Shown here piece after piece: positions 20,683 through 34,137 of a DNA stretch of 64,000 nucleotides (positions within the stretch are counted from its first letter, which is position 1; each line of letters opens with the position of its first letter). The stretch comes from Symsagittifera roscoffensis (Eukaryota > Xenacoelomorpha > Acoela > Convolutidae), in the NCBI RefSeq assembly GCF_963678635.1, contig NC_087065.1, positions 49,610,952-49,674,951 on the forward strand, given 5' to 3'. Below the pieces are notes generated by a model. The model ran no database searches. It was not told the origin of the DNA and saw only the letters and a list, made by a program, of their open reading frames with translations. The translations under genes were made by a program, and so were the position numbers.

Positions 20683-23448
20683 GTCGCACTTTGAATATTT
20701 CACTTGAATTGAAATAATTTATCCAGTAATTTGAGCTAATTTTGTATTCGCCAATTAATTCGTAATTAAATTGACATGAATTTGTAAATAATTATAATAG
20801 TCATGAATCCAATCACATAATCGAATTCGATAAACCATAAAATTTTCCTCTAAATTATTCAGACTGATTGCTAGAAAACGTTTATCTGAAGCATATTAAA
20901 CATATAATTTTTTCTGCTTAATTCGTATAATTCCCAAAATTATCACCTAAATTGGCAAATCAAGTCGTGCCGAGTTTTTGAAAAAAAATGAGACAAATTT
21001 CATGACAATTTAAACAATTCTAGCTTAAACCTTTCTCTTCAGTTGGCAGGAACCTCTATGTGCTATTTGTAACAATACTTAACCCTCAAATTATGAATCA
21101 TATCAATCTAAAATGAACAAGCAGTGACGTTTGATGTACGATCGAATGATTCCGCAGTTCATTTACATGAATTTAGCCTAATTGATTGATTTTTAACCAA
21201 ATGTTGTAAGCTGCGATTGTATATTTCGAATAGAATTGAGCGATGGCCTTGACCCTAGAACGCTTGAGTTACAGTGAAAGTTTAGGTATTTATTGGCAAT
21301 ATTAATGCCCTTAAGCATCTAAATGGGTTGATCGGCGAAAAGAAAGCAGAAAAAAAACGAATAAAATTAGATATTAGCTAATAGTCAATCCAAACGGTTC
21401 TGTCCGCGATATAATAAAAGTCAGATCAGTTGGTCCAATTGGGAGGTTTTAAGTTTTTTTTAACAAAAAATGGTTTTCGAAAAAAAAACAAAAATAAATA
21501 TTGATTTCTATACGTCCATTCAATTATTGTCTTCCAAAGCCAGAGTACTCGGCATGGCAAACGCCGAAAACTCAAACCACAAACTTGTTTGCATTTTTTG
21601 ATAAACACTTGAACGAAATTGATCTGAATAAACTTGATTACTTCGATTGTCGTATAATTAGACACGTTTTTTTGTTACAGCCTCCAGTAAACTAATAACG
21701 GACCAGTAACAAATACAAGCAAGGATAGCCGGATACTGTGCAAGTAGCGCAGAATGTTCCGACCACAGTCTCAAAAAAATTACAATTTGTTTTAAAATGT
21801 TCAATCAAATTGGTGTCGTTTTTTCTGCATGTTGTGATAAAAATCTGTACGAAAAAATATAATTTAGGCATATTTGAGAGTCATAGTAAATTGATTAAAT
21901 TCGAAAACAGTTTTTGAAGAAAAATGACTAAAATGAGGAAAAAAATTATCAAAAATTTGAAAAAAAAATCGATAATTTATTTAAAATTTTTGCGGAAATT
22001 TTTTGAATTTTTAAGTTTTTGATTCCCAAAATTGTGCTAAAAAAGTTCAAAACTACTTTTACCCGAGTAAAACTAATTTTTCCACGGCTTAAATTAAGCT
22101 TAAATAAGCTATTGCAGTTACTAACTATCTTAATAATTAGCTCGAAATAAGACCGAAAAAAATGTTTCCGGTTTTCCTCAAATTTTTTTCGAAATTTTTT
22201 AATAGCGTCCAAATAGCGAAAGGGCTGTAATTTGATATATCACTCAACACTGTCCGATAATTTTGTGGCTGCTGATTTTGTGTGGAAAAAAACTTAAGCA
22301 GCCAATAGGAGTAACCAAAGTAACGTAGTCTGCTAAACGTATTCGAATTTCTACTTTGCTGCTTGCTTTATCTGTAAAAGACATGACACAAAATTTCCTG
22401 CTAAATTCTGAAAAAAATTTGATTAATTTCTAAAAGGAAAATGTAAAAATTGTAGCCAATTAATATGGTTTATAATAAATATTCGCTTCAAAAATAATTG
22501 ATATTCTTGTAGCTTGCAAAAATAATCAACTAAAGTGCCAAAAATAACAGATTCTAATCGATTGAAATGAGTTATTATGGATTTTCTTCAAAAAAATTAA
22601 TCAGTTGTAATGGCAAAATCATCAAATTCGTGGTCTGAGTTTTACATCTGTGATGGATTATGATGGATTATTTTTGTCTCAGAAATCCCAGTTTGTATTG
22701 CGGGATTATTCGCCACGCGTAAATAATGCGCGTTACACTTTCATCATCAAACTAATAAATGGGGCGCATAAAAAATTAGTGATCAACCGCCCATCGGTTT
22801 TTTCAAAAATTGGAAGTAAAACTAACCTGATCATATGTATTACTCACTTTCGTGGAAAAATACGTGTTTTGATGTATTGTTCCCGAGGAAGTCAATCGTT
22901 CTTGTTTTTGTCCATTGCTTTAAATTGAGGTTTATCCAAACAAGTTTTGTGCGAAGATGATGTTTGGCTTTTGATATAGAGTTCGAACCGATTGGTTGAA
23001 AATCTATATATTGGCTTAATGTGCCCAAGATGTATGTTTTGTGACTACTTCTGAGCCACCTTACCTCCTACGTCCCATCTATACGAAACATGAAAAAGTG
23101 TCAACAAATGTCTCTGGCTTATGTTGTAAGCTAATATCTGAGCCAAGTTAAACTCAACCTGGGTCCAAAATGAGTAGTTTCCTTCTATACTAGTTCGAGT
23201 AGCCTGCATTTTTTTTACATTTTGAAACAACTTCGACTTTGCTTTTTGTTCCGCGTAATCCGAATTTTTTATGCGTGGCGAATTATTCCGCACAACAAAA
23301 TTGTTCCAAATTGATTTGAGGCTAGCTAACAAGATTGGTCGTATTAAATTCCTACGACTCAAAATTTCACATTTTGATATTGTCCAAAAATTATAAGTTT
23401 TCAATATTTATTGTCCCAAAAACTATTTCGATATGAATTAAGGGACAG
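20683..23448. other. Noncoding, duplicate of 17,617-20,382
   Basis: Same content as the first spacer, including family E at 21,706-22,266. No additional gene. Confidence 0.6.
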
Positions 23449-23492
23449 CCGGAACATTCAGGGCTTTGCCCTGATATACGAGCAGTCTTGTT
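23449..23492 (+). repeat. Family A terminal fragment
   Basis: Only the terminal hairpin block is present: CGGAACATT, then CAGGGCTTTGCCCTG, then GAGCAGTCTTGTT. It abuts the right border of the tandem duplication. Confidence 0.75.
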
Positions 23493-23784
23493 ATGTTTAT
23501 TTTTAGCCGATTGTGTTTATCATTAGCATTTAAAAGGAGTAATTTTTATTCACTTTGCTGCCGTAGTTAAGATTACAATTCTTTGCTGACTTTCACTGTG
23601 GTACTGTAAAAAATCAGGTAAGTGCTCTTCTAAGATCTCTTCGTTTTGTGTTTCTTGGTAATAGGTTTTTCATAAAAATTCTAATTTGATGACAAATTCA
23701 AATTTGGTTAGCTTTTGTTCTACTCATTCAACTTTTTTGGTTGAATTTTGCCATGAAGTTCGTTCAAAAAAATTCATTCGAATA

Positions 23785-24283
23785 TGTTAACGCAATATTT
23801 GTGCTCGGGGTGGTTTTTTTCTTCAGACAAATTTCGACTTTGTAAATAGCCCTTATTGACGGAATTTTTTTATATCACTGAAAAAGTATTGTTGTCCTGA
23901 GGTTAAGTTTGAAAAGATGTTTCACCTGCGATCATTTTTCGTAAAGTTATGGGAGTTTAAGGATTGCCATTGTGGCCAACTTGGGACAATTAATACGCGA
24001 TATATTTCGCGCCATTAACGCGTAAGCGGAGATTTAATCCGTCTTAAAACTCGTTCCAAACTGGTTTACGGAAGTTAATTTGCCATAATGGAATTGTCAC
24101 TAGGAGCAAAACGTATCTTTTTGTACTAAATATGGCAAGTGGGGGGATGATTTTAACAAAAAATCTAAAATTAAAAAAAAAACTTTTTTTCTACATTTAA
24201 TTTTTTCATATTATTACTGCTTCATAGACCTTAAAAGGCAGTCGGAACAATCAGGGCTTCGCCCTGATACGAGCAGTCTTGTT
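23785..24283 (+). repeat. Family A repeat, nearly full length
   Basis: Contains the ordered family blocks ATTTGTGCTCGGGGTGG, TCACCTGCGATCA, GGGACAATTAATACGCGATA, ATTAACGCGTAAGCGGAGAT and the terminal CAGGGCTTCGCCCTG hairpin. The first terminal hairpin is lost. Confidence 0.85.
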
Positions 24284-24743
24284 TGTTTTTGGAAATCATA
24301 CAACAGTTTCTTGGTGTTGGATACCGGTAGCTGTGTCGGAAAGTCTTACATTGTTACAAAGCGATCATACACGTCCACATAATGTTTGTCATCTTTTAGT
24401 TCTGTTGGGAGTTAAAAATTCCGAAAAATGATTTTCAATCAGCAAATTAATTTTTTGTTATCTGCTGTATTCTTTGAACATTTTATGACTATATAGATTT
24501 TGATTGCGCGTCCTGGTTTTTAACTGCCGGCATCCATTTTAAAGCTTTAATAATCGATTATATTATGATTTTAGTAGCAGTCTAACTAAAAAGGAGAAAA
24601 AACTTAATAGAATTAATTCATAATCGTTTATGGTCTCTTTTTTTGAAAACAATGTATAATCATTTACTTAAACATAAATTTAGATGCGGGTGACTTCTTA
24701 GTGAATTTTGATATTAGTTACTTTTTGTAAAAATTTTGCTTAT

Positions 24744-25171
24744 TTTTCCGACTTTCGTAACGAAAGTAACAAAATATTTGTGCTAGGGGTGGTTTTTTTT
24801 TCTTCAGAAAAAATGTGATTTTTTAATTAGCCATTTTTGACAGAATTTTCTTATATCAATCAAAACCTTTGTTCTCTTGAGCTTAAATTAAAAAAAATAT
24901 TTCATCTGTGAAAATTTTTTTGTAAAATTATGGGGGTTTAGAGATTGCCGTTTCGACCAATTTGGGACAATTAACGCGCGATATATTTTGAGCTGTTAAC
25001 TCGCAAGCGGAATTAAATCCGTTTTAGAAATTGTTCCAAGTGGTTCCATATCTATCACTTTGTACTTTATATGGCGTGTGGGGCGATGGTTCTGGCAAAA
25101 ATCTCAAATTTATAGACCCTAAAATGCAATCAGAATATTCAGGGCCTCGCCCTGATACGAGCAGTCTTGTT
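24744..25171 (+). repeat. Family A repeat with internal loss
   Basis: Both ends present: CCGACTTTCGTAACGAAAGT at 24,748 and CAGGGCCTCGCCCTG ... GCAGTCTTGTT at 25,139-25,171. The interior is shortened and diverged. Confidence 0.85.
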
Positions 25172-25379
25172 CATACTTTCATTTCATTTTTTGTGAATTG
25201 TGTTTATTGGTTGTATGCACTCTGGGTCTGGGTTATTAATCTGAAGAGTGTATTTAAACGTGGTTTTCTTGTAAAGTATTCATTTGAAATTTGGAATATT
25301 GTTGATAATTATAGATATAAGATGATTTGTTTTGATTTCTCCAAAAACTTTTTTTACAATGAAATTCATTCCCTGGAGT
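25172..25379. other. Short noncoding gap
   Basis: Nothing recognised between the family A copy and the repeat array that follows. Confidence 0.35.
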
Positions 25380-28300
25380 GATATGATTTTTGGTGTGAGC
25401 TTATACTTAAATGGTTTTTTTCTCCTTTTAGGTGAACGGTTATAGAATAATTGTGTGTTATTGATGTGTGTTCCTTTTGTGTTTTTGCCCTTTAAGATTT
25501 CTTGGTTATACATACCCTCATAATGATGAAAAAAGAAAATAGACAATTTTAAGGTTCCGGTCATTTCAAAATTTTAAAAATGGGAAAAAACATTGTATAC
25601 GGGTGTTTTAAATTTTTCTTTTTTTTTGTTTTCCACGCAAAATCAGGTTCAAATAATCATTGGAATGGGTCGAGTTATATACCAAATTGAAGACCTTTCA
25701 GTCGTGATTTGAACGACATTAAGAATCTTTCAAAAGATGGTTCAATGTTTTTGATTTTAGTTTCAATTTTTAGCAAAAAAAGCAAGCGAGCCAGCTCAAA
25801 ACAGCTTATTTATGCTTGATTTAAACCTTGAAAACTTAATTTAAGCAAATAATTTTTTTTTGAAGTTTTTCATTGCCAATTTGGAGAGCAAAGTCTTGAA
25901 AAAAAATCTACAATAAATTGATCTGACGTAAAACCATGATTTAGGGATTTTCGACAGTCATAGTATTTTAAACAAAAAAAATTCAGGAAAATTTGAAATT
26001 TTCTTGATTTTTTGCCTTAATTACTACTATTGAAGATCCCTAAATTAGGGTTACAGGTCAGATCCTTTTTATCACACCACGCAGAAAAAAGTACACTATT
26101 TTTTAAAAAATTAGACGAGTTTTCATTAGACTACAGAAGGAACAGTCTGTGCGTGTTTTACAGTAGCCTGCTATCCTTATTACTTATTTGGATAGATATT
26201 ACTACAAATCAAGCAGCTTCTTAGCGTTTCCAATCATTTAGGAAAAATGCAAAGCGCTTTTGGACTCAAATTTGTGATTTTTATGAGAAGAAAACGGCAA
26301 AAAGAACAGAAAAAAAGATCTGTTTAAGGCTAATTTAGATAAAAAATGATTGGTTTTAGACCGCGCCTTTTTGATAGCCACAATTTCTCAATGAAATTGG
26401 CCCAATTAAATTGCAACAGTTTTTGAAGTAAGTTTTTTGTCATTTAGGGAGTATAACCGAGAAGACCCGTCATGTGTTTTATTATTTTATGTGATTGTCC
26501 AAATGGCTTATTTGTTCGTGTATAATCTAATACCCTTCAAATGGTCGAGTTATTTTTTTTTAATTTGTTTTAAATAGGTTCACTATTGGTTTTGATTTGT
26601 GGAGCATTTTATTTTCCAGTTGTGTTTTAGTTTTTAATTTGTGTTTACTACTCAAAATCAGGTAATTCAAATAATTATAGGAATGATTCGACTAAAACAA
26701 CATTTTCTTTTTTTTTTCTTTATTTTTAGAAATATTTGATTATTTTTTTGAAGACGGATGTAATAAATTAGTTTTTGTATAGGTCTACCTTTTTGTATAG
26801 TTCTGTTATCAGACCACTCACTGAAATGAAACCAATTGAAGAAGACTTTTTTAAAAAATTATTTGGATTCTGCCGCTTTCTTTTGTTCATGTTAGAAATT
26901 GATTAAGCTTCGGTCATCTTTTTATAGGTATTAGTGAATGCTCTGTAAAAATGACCATTGATATTTCGTGTGAAATTTTTGGCGAACCATAAAAGAGGCT
27001 AAAAGCTTGTTATAATCTAGTTTTCTGCTCATTTGAGCCTTAAGGATTTAATTTCAAGCAATTAAACAAATGTTTCGAGGTTTTTAGCGTAATTTTGGAA
27101 GCTAAAAGATTCAAAAAAAAATAAAATTTTTCTGCAAAATAAATTAAAAAATTTTTAATTTTTTAAAATTTTTTTTTTGTTTTCAAGTAATTTTTTGGAT
27201 TTTTTTTTCCGATTTGCCTATTTTAGTTTGACTGTCGAATATCCCTGAATCATAGTTTAACGTCAGATCTTTTTCGTCGTACACATCGCAGAAAAAAAAC
27301 TACACTAATTTGAAGAAAAAAAAGTAGTTTTTTAAAGACTACAATCGGAACATTCTGTGCATCTTGCACAGTAATCGGCTATCGCTGTGACTATTATGGA
27401 TCGATATATAGATCGAAGAGAAAAAAAGACCTGTTCGAAGCAAAATTAGATGAGCTTGGTTCATTTTGGCCGGCACATTATTGATAGCTAAAATTTTCAT
27501 ATGAAGTTGACCGGATTATCAGACAGCAAAATTTGAGATTTCAATTTTTCTTCCTTTAGGGATAATAACCGAAAAGACCCGTCATTGGTTTTATTGTTTT
27601 TGTGGTCGTCCAAATGGCACATTTGGACGTGTATGTTTTAGTACCCCTTCAAATGGTCATTTTTTTGTAATTTTATTCTACTTTGGTTCATTATTTGTTT
27701 TGGTTTTTGGGAGGAGTTTCTTTCTCGGGTTGTCTTTTAGTTTTTATGTTTTGGTTTTCCATAAATATTGAAAGGTTCATTATAAGCGTTTCCAATCGCA
27801 TTTCAGTCAGCTCTAGAAAATATTTAAGAAATTGTTCGAGCATCTAAAAAAAACGTTTTTAACTTTTGAGCGCACTTCCATGTCAATACCAAATTAAAAC
27901 AAAATGGACAAAGATAACGCAAAAACTGAAAAGATAGCCCAGTTTTTTTGGTAATCATTCTGAAGGCAAATGTACTGAACTAGTTTTTGTATAGGTCTAC
28001 GCTTTTGTATAGTTTTTTAGGCCACGCACTGAAACGACACGAATTGTAAGAAGACTTTTTGTTTTAAATTTTTTATTTATGTGATCTGAACCTTTCGCGC
28101 TAGTTGCACAGGAAATGATTATCCTTCTTTATTTAGTTCTGCTGCTTCTTTTGTTAATATATGCATTTGATTGCTCTTCGGTTATCTTTTTTGTTAGGCT
28201 ATAGATACTGTTCTGACATAATAACCATTCAATTTTCGAGTGAGTTTTTTTTCATGAACCCTAAATGAAAAAATAAAGTCTTTGCAATGTAGTGTTATAT
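25380..28300. repeat. Diverged tandem array of about 1.1-kb units
   Basis: AACCGAGAAGACCCGTCAT (about 26,455) recurs as AACCGAAAAGACCCGTCAT (about 27,567), each followed by TGGTTTTATT-like and TCCAAATGGC words. GTTTTTGTATAGGTCTAC at 26,777 recurs at 27,984. A CAAAATCAGGT...CAAATAAT word occurs at about 25,640 and 26,655. So 2.5 to 3 old copies lie head to tail. Each of the first two includes a reversed family E segment (25,770-26,240; 27,000-27,420). Confidence 0.6.
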
Positions 28301-30246
28301 TTAAACGTATGCTGTTCTAAAATTGGTAATTTTAAACTCATTAGGGATTTTTATTCTGACATAATGTCTAATTTGATGATTGGTTTGCAAGTATTTAGCG
28401 GTCAGTTTGATTTTTATTTGATTTAACTGTTAGTCAAGGTAAAATTTTAATGAGATTTCTAGAAGTTGTTTGCGAAGAAACAAGACAAGAGACAAAAAAT
28501 AGTGGATATAAAGAGAAATAACATTAGTTGATAGTTGGGATAAACTTAGTAACTTGGGTACGCGAAAAATTTATTTTTATGTCTATTACAGTCTGCTTTA
28601 AACTATCTGGAGAAAACGCAAAAAATTTGAAATCTCATAATGAATTAAGATTAGACAAAAAACGAAAAGTACAAAAAAGTACAAAAGTCAATTTTTTTTA
28701 AATATAAATTTCTCATCAATTTACTTGGTAGTTCCAGCGTAATTTTTGAAATATTAAAAAAATGCCAAAATGACCAATATTTTGGATAAAATTTGGTTGA
28801 TAATTTCAAAGAAAAAGTGCACTTTTAATTTCTGGTGAAATTCTAACCATTTTTATTTTCTTCGCTTTAATCTTCAAGACTAATTTTAGCCCAATTTATG
28901 AAAACGCGATAGAGTGTTCGAATGTTGTTCGTTGTGTCCGATTAATTTAGAACAGCACTGTACTAAATTTGGTTGCGCTGGATTTATATAAAAATGTCTA
29001 GGCAAGTGGAAGATTTTCTCTTGCCAAAATTTAACGATTGTGAATTTTTTTTGTATTTCATTTAGGTTTTGGGCTTTTTTCTCTTCCCCAACTCGAATGA
29101 ACATCAGTTTTATGACGTATTGAGCGGTTTTTGCAAGGTTAAATATGAAGTCCGGATATACTTGGAAATGCTAAATAAATCTTTATGAGAAATTATATAA
29201 CAATCGGAAAATGTTGCCATAGATTTTACCAGCACCAGCAGAAACTCGCAGGTTGGTGAAAAAGAAAAAGAACTGGACTTTGAGAAATATTTTCACATAT
29301 ATACTACATATATGCATATATACTTCACATATATCCGGACTGTACAAGAATTATTTTCGGATATATACTATTTTCTTAACAACGGTGAGTTCATGATTAG
29401 TTGAAATCCACGACTTTCAGATCCTTTCAGTTAGACCTTTTGCAAGTATCCAGGTACTTGGTGTTTTTGATGCTTTGAGAAGATATTGTTTGTTTGTGAA
29501 GTTGATGTTTTGACAATTAATCATTTTGAAATTAAGTTAATACATCTGTTCCTGTTTTGTTGGCGTCTGTGAATGAAGTTTTTTCCCCAGAATAATTATT
29601 TTTGAAAAAACTCAAAATCAGAAACAAATCCTTATTTTTCTGCAACTTTGAAGATTTATTTTGAAACATCAAAAATCTTAGTTGAAACATCAAAAATCAA
29701 ACATGAATCTTAGTTCTATTCTTTTTTGAAATTGAAAGTGGTGTGGGAGGGGTTGTGGAAGGGGGTTTGTTGGGTTTGAAAGTAGGGCCGGATGCCAAAC
29801 GTTGAGGGAGTGGGGTGGTATAAACTGGGATTAACACGTTTGTTCGGGTTTTAATTTTTCAGAACGTTGATTTTATAGAATTCTAATGTCTGAAGATATT
29901 TTAAAAATATAATTGGGCAAAATTTTCGGCCAAACGTTTCAAAAGTTCAAAAAACTAATTAGTTGTAACAATTTTCCGTGATTTTTGAGACCTAAAAATT
30001 TGGTTATAGTGTCAAATAATCGATTATAATTGATTTTTGATTATTAAAAAAAAAGATTTAAAATCCCTATAAAAATATCGTTTACTCCCCGTAAAACTCC
30101 AGTGCGTCTTCCGACAGCGTCATTTCACCCTTGAATGTATATCTACGCATGTACTTTTTCAACATTCATGACTAAGTTTTCCTGCAATGTCCTGCGAAAT
30201 TTAGGAAGTCTGATATTTACGAAATGTCAATTAGGTTTTGCAAATA
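28301..30246. other. Noncoding, includes family F repeat
   Basis: 28,690-29,150 shares CAGCGTAATTTTTGAA, a TCTGGTGAA word and an Asn/Phe-rich context with 37,130-37,399 and more weakly 61,040-61,470 (family F). 29,285-29,345 is an (AT)-rich CATATATAC microsatellite. 29,750-29,815 is unusually G-rich. No exon is supported. Confidence 0.4.
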
Positions 30247-30439
30247 AACAAGACTGTTCGTATATCAAAGCCTTGAATGTTCCTGTTCCGACTGCACTTT
30301 ACCTTTCATTTTTTCGAAACAATAAAAGATAAAATATTTGCATGTAACATATGCAGTCAAAAAAGCTTAATCAAGAAGTCAAAAAGTAAATAACTACCCC
30401 AAGCATAATTATTCCTCATTCTCTTTGAAAGTCGGATCA
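30247..30439 (-). repeat. Family A repeat, internally deleted
   Basis: Terminal word AACAAGACTGTTCGTAT at 30,247 and the opposite end GAAAGTCGGATCAA near 30,439, with most of the interior missing. Confidence 0.6.
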
Positions 30440-30540
30440 ATAAAATTGCTCGAATCAGAATGCACCTCTGAACGTTCTGACTGCTTTTTCAGTTGTACGG
30501 ACTAGTGTTTGCTTTTAAGGAGAAGATTAAATTAATAAAA

Positions 30541-31076
30541 AACAAGACTGCTCGTGTCAGGGCAAAGCCCTGAATGTTCCGACTGCCTTTTAGGGTTTAT
30601 GGAGCAGCAGTAATAACATAAAAAAATTAAATGAAATAAAATAAAATGAAAATTTTTTTTTGTAAAATTTGAAATTTTTAATGAAAATCATCCCCCCACA
30701 CGCCATATAAAGTACAAAAAGAGAGATTTCGTTCCTTGTAACGAATCAATTATGGCAAATAAGCTTCGTTCAACCAATTTGGAACTATTTATAGGACGGA
30801 TTAAATCTCCGCCTACGCGTTAATAGCGCGAATTATATCGCTAGTTCGTTGTCCCAAATTGGTCAAAATGGCAATCTTTAAACCCTCATAACTTTACGAA
30901 AAAAAATCACAGGTGGAATATTTTTTCAAATTTAAGCTCAGGACAACAATATCTTTTGAATGATACAAAAAAATTCGTCAAAAATGGCTAGTTAAAAAGT
31001 CGAAATTTGTCTGAAGAAAAAAAAACCCACCCCGAGCACAAATATTTCGTTACTTTTGTATCGAAAGTCGGAACAA
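30541..31076 (-). repeat. Family A repeat, full length
   Basis: Runs from AACAAGACTGCTCG to GAAAGTCGGAACAA with all internal blocks in order. The terminal stem CAGGGC/GCCCTG is kept while the loop differs from other copies (AAA instead of GAA). Confidence 0.9.
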
Positions 31077-31189
31077 TAAAACATTTTCTTTTGAACATCG
31101 TCTTCCCTTACCCTATGTAAAATGCAAAAATTATTTTTTGTCTTTAGCAAAGTTTTAATTTATTTTAAGCGAATTTATTATTTTGTCAA

Positions 31190-31285
31190 AATTGGATAGT
31201 TAAAAAGAGAAAATTGTCTGAAGAATAACCACCCAAGCGTGAATATTCTGATATTTGTTTCGACTTTAGTCAAAACAAAAATGTT
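31190..31285 (-). repeat. Family A end fragment
   Basis: Shows GGATAGTTAAAAAGAGAAAA, TCTGAAGAATAACCACCC and a degraded TTCGACTTT end, matching the hairpin-end 120 bp of family A. Confidence 0.5.
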
Positions 31286-31373
31286 CTTACACCTTGTCTT
31301 TAGATTTTGGTTTTTAAAAAACATGTGGGGAAAAATGGAAAATTCGGCTTATAACACGAATGATTTGTGATCA

Positions 31374-31818
31374 TACGTCAAGGCCAAGATTTGAACTTTC
31401 CGACTGCACTTAAGATCAAATAGAATTAATTTTGTTCAATAATTGACTAAAAATTATAAAACAGCGTATCAGAAAGCTATTTATCGCGTGTTAGATATCC
31501 CAAATTGGCCAAATTAGAGCCGTTTTAAAACTCCCGTTACTGTACGAAAAATGATCACAGGTATTTTCTCTAATTTGAGCTCATTACATCAGTATGTTTA
31601 AGATGGTAAAAATTTTTTGTCAAAAACGTTCAGTTAAAGGATCACAGGTATTTTTTCTAATTTGAGCTCATTGCATCAGTTTGTTTAAGATGGAAAAAAA
31701 ACTTCCAGTCAAAAACTTTCACTAGAGTGAAAAAGTTTCAGTCAAAATTGAAGAATAACTGAATAAAAAACCACCCCAAGCATAAAAATTCCTCACTTTC
31801 TGCAAAAGGGGGAACTAT
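31374..31818 (-). repeat. Family A repeat, decayed, with internal direct duplication
   Basis: Family blocks are recognisable from CTTTCCGACTGCAC (about 31,396) to CACCCCAAGCATAAAAATTCC (about 31,775). An 80-bp block with GATCACAGGTATTTT and TTTGAGCTCATT occurs twice (about 31,552 and 31,640). Confidence 0.6.
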
Positions 31819-34137
31819 AAAATTTGTGTGGAATGAGTTGATTTGTAAAAAAGAAAAACGTGCCCACCAAAGGCTTAGTTTTTTGACCAGAAGTATGAAT
31901 GTAATTTCCGTAACTTCTGAAATGGCATAAAAAAGAAACTTTTCCCAAATAGCATAAATTTCAAGCTTTCATTGTAATGCAAACGTTTTCTATCAATTTC
32001 TAATTCTAAAGTTTTGTCAGGAAAGAAAACATGTGAACAAATTTTGGAGTTAATTGTTTTCAAACAAACTTTAAGCGACAAAAATTTCGTCGGAAAAATT
32101 GAAAACAAGAAGCTAATCTGTAACCACAAGTTTATGCTTTTCACTTTTGATGAAAAAGTTCTACAATTTTTTCAAGATAAAATGGCAATTAAAATTTGAA
32201 TTGATTTTTTGGCTAATTTTCTCACTTGGTTCACGAAAAAACTTTTCTCGATTTATCAATTCAACTGTTGCATGAAATTTATTCCATTTGGGAAACTTCT
32301 AATTTGTATGCCATCTGGGAATTATGTCATCTGAGACGTAATAATAAATTCATCCGTGGAGAAAAAAAAGAAAATCTTGCTTGACGTACATTGGCAATTT
32401 TTTAAAGGTTCTGTGTAATTTATGTAACTCCTCAACAAATTGTGTATAATTTATGAAAACATTTAAGACACTTTTTTATATTGCCAGGTAATTGCTGACA
32501 AAAAAAACACATTTTTCAGCGTTGAAATTTTTATGAAACAAACAATTAATCAATAATTCAAAATAGACGTCTGGTTCTGCAAAATTGACGTCTAGTTCTG
32601 CGCGACAGAGTGACAGTATTTGAAATTAGAATCCGACCAAAAGCTTATGGGCTTTCCTAAAGTGCCCACCTTTAGAGGGCGGTAGCTGAGGAAAAAACAA
32701 TCAATTGGTTAAAGCGTCTCAATCTGCTATCTATTCGTGTTACAAATTGAATTCAGATTTATTCTTTTCTATCTAACTTTATCCTGCTGACGGATGCGGG
32801 ATAATGCATGTCTTCGGAAGTTCATTTCTGTTTACTTAGCTTCCTTTTCTTTCGCCAAACGCTCATTAAAGGGTCGCCCTATTTTCGATTTGTCACTTTT
32901 TTCTGATCTGATTTAATCCATTTTACTTCAGAGTCAATAACTCAATGTTTTGTTGGAAATTGGTTCTTACTTCTAATTTACAAAAGAAAAAACGAAATAT
33001 TTATTCCTCGAATCTGTAATCTTTTCAATTGAAGGATGATTTTCCCTTTATCAAGATACTGCCTCAATTCTTGTTACGCCTGAGTTTCATTCAATTACTA
33101 ATCTTTTGATGTCATTAGGGATTTGATTTGGATATAAATCGATTAACTCATCAAATATAAAGTTTTTTCGTGCTTCTCGAAGCCCTCAATTTAATTTTTA
33201 ACTACTTCGAATAACTTTGTTTTTTTTTCATCCTTCTATGTACGATGAATGATTGGTGAAACTTTTGCACTCAAGGTGCCAATACTTTAATTATGATATA
33301 AATTTCTCCTGAAAACTATCGAGCATATTATTTCTTTACTTTCTCTAAAAATCATACAATTTTTTTTGTGTTTCAGTTTCAATGTTATTTTTTGCGCAAG
33401 AAAGCATTTGCAATTTTGGTTTTATATCGTTAGCGTGGAAAAAATTACAATGCAAAGTAATAACTGGTCGCAATAAGTCAGCAACTATTGGCTGTCTCAA
33501 ATGTCAAAACATGACCTGAAAAACGACAAAAACAAAATTTTTAAACTCAAGATTTTTTGTTTGGCAGACTTTTTTATCAGACACTATAAGCTCCAAGCTA
33601 TAGCAATTTAAAAAACTTAATTTTTATAAAGTTATACCAATCTTTATTAATATATTTAAATTTTTTGTGATTCGTATAACTTGTCTACAAATATATTCTC
33701 TTCTGTTTTTGATGATCATCAGAACTCTCTGTATATATTTGTTCACGAAGTGATCATAAACAACGCGCATTGAGGAGAGTGGAAAAAAGTTATTTTAATG
33801 AACTTTTGAGGCATCAAATGTTGTCAATATAATCGGTTTCCATCTAGCCCTTATAGTCTATCTTGTCTCAAAAAAACTCATCAGTTGTTTTTTAAATCAT
33901 AAAAAGGCATTACATTATGTTGAAACTCAAATTAAAATGGATTTTTTCTTCTATTTTTTTCGCTTCACGTCACAATTTTTCGGCTTTGCAAATTTTAGCA
34001 AAATTTGCACAGCCCAATCAAATAACTAATATTTTATGTTTTTTTTTTGCAAAGTGATACCCTTATTAGTGCTAGTCTGACAATTTTGAATTTTTGATAA
34101 AAAATATATGGTAATAGTTATATGTTGATTTATATCC
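31819..34137. other. Noncoding upstream of the multi-exon gene
   Basis: Very A+T-rich. No exon with convincing borders is visible, and the open frames at 31,875-32,144 and 32,014-32,199 are low-complexity. The promoter of the downstream gene may lie here, but no specific element can be pointed to. Confidence 0.4.

Larger units (their letters stand above)
20386..23451. repeat. Tandem duplication, unit 2 (3,066 bp)
   Basis: Second unit of the duplication. Its left edge is the novel junction (GGGACAGTCG|AACAAGTGC); its right edge runs into a family A terminal fragment (CCGGAACATTCAGGGC) at 23,449. A short CGGAACA-like word is shared between the two parental breakpoints, suggesting microhomology-mediated joining. 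Confidence 0.95.
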
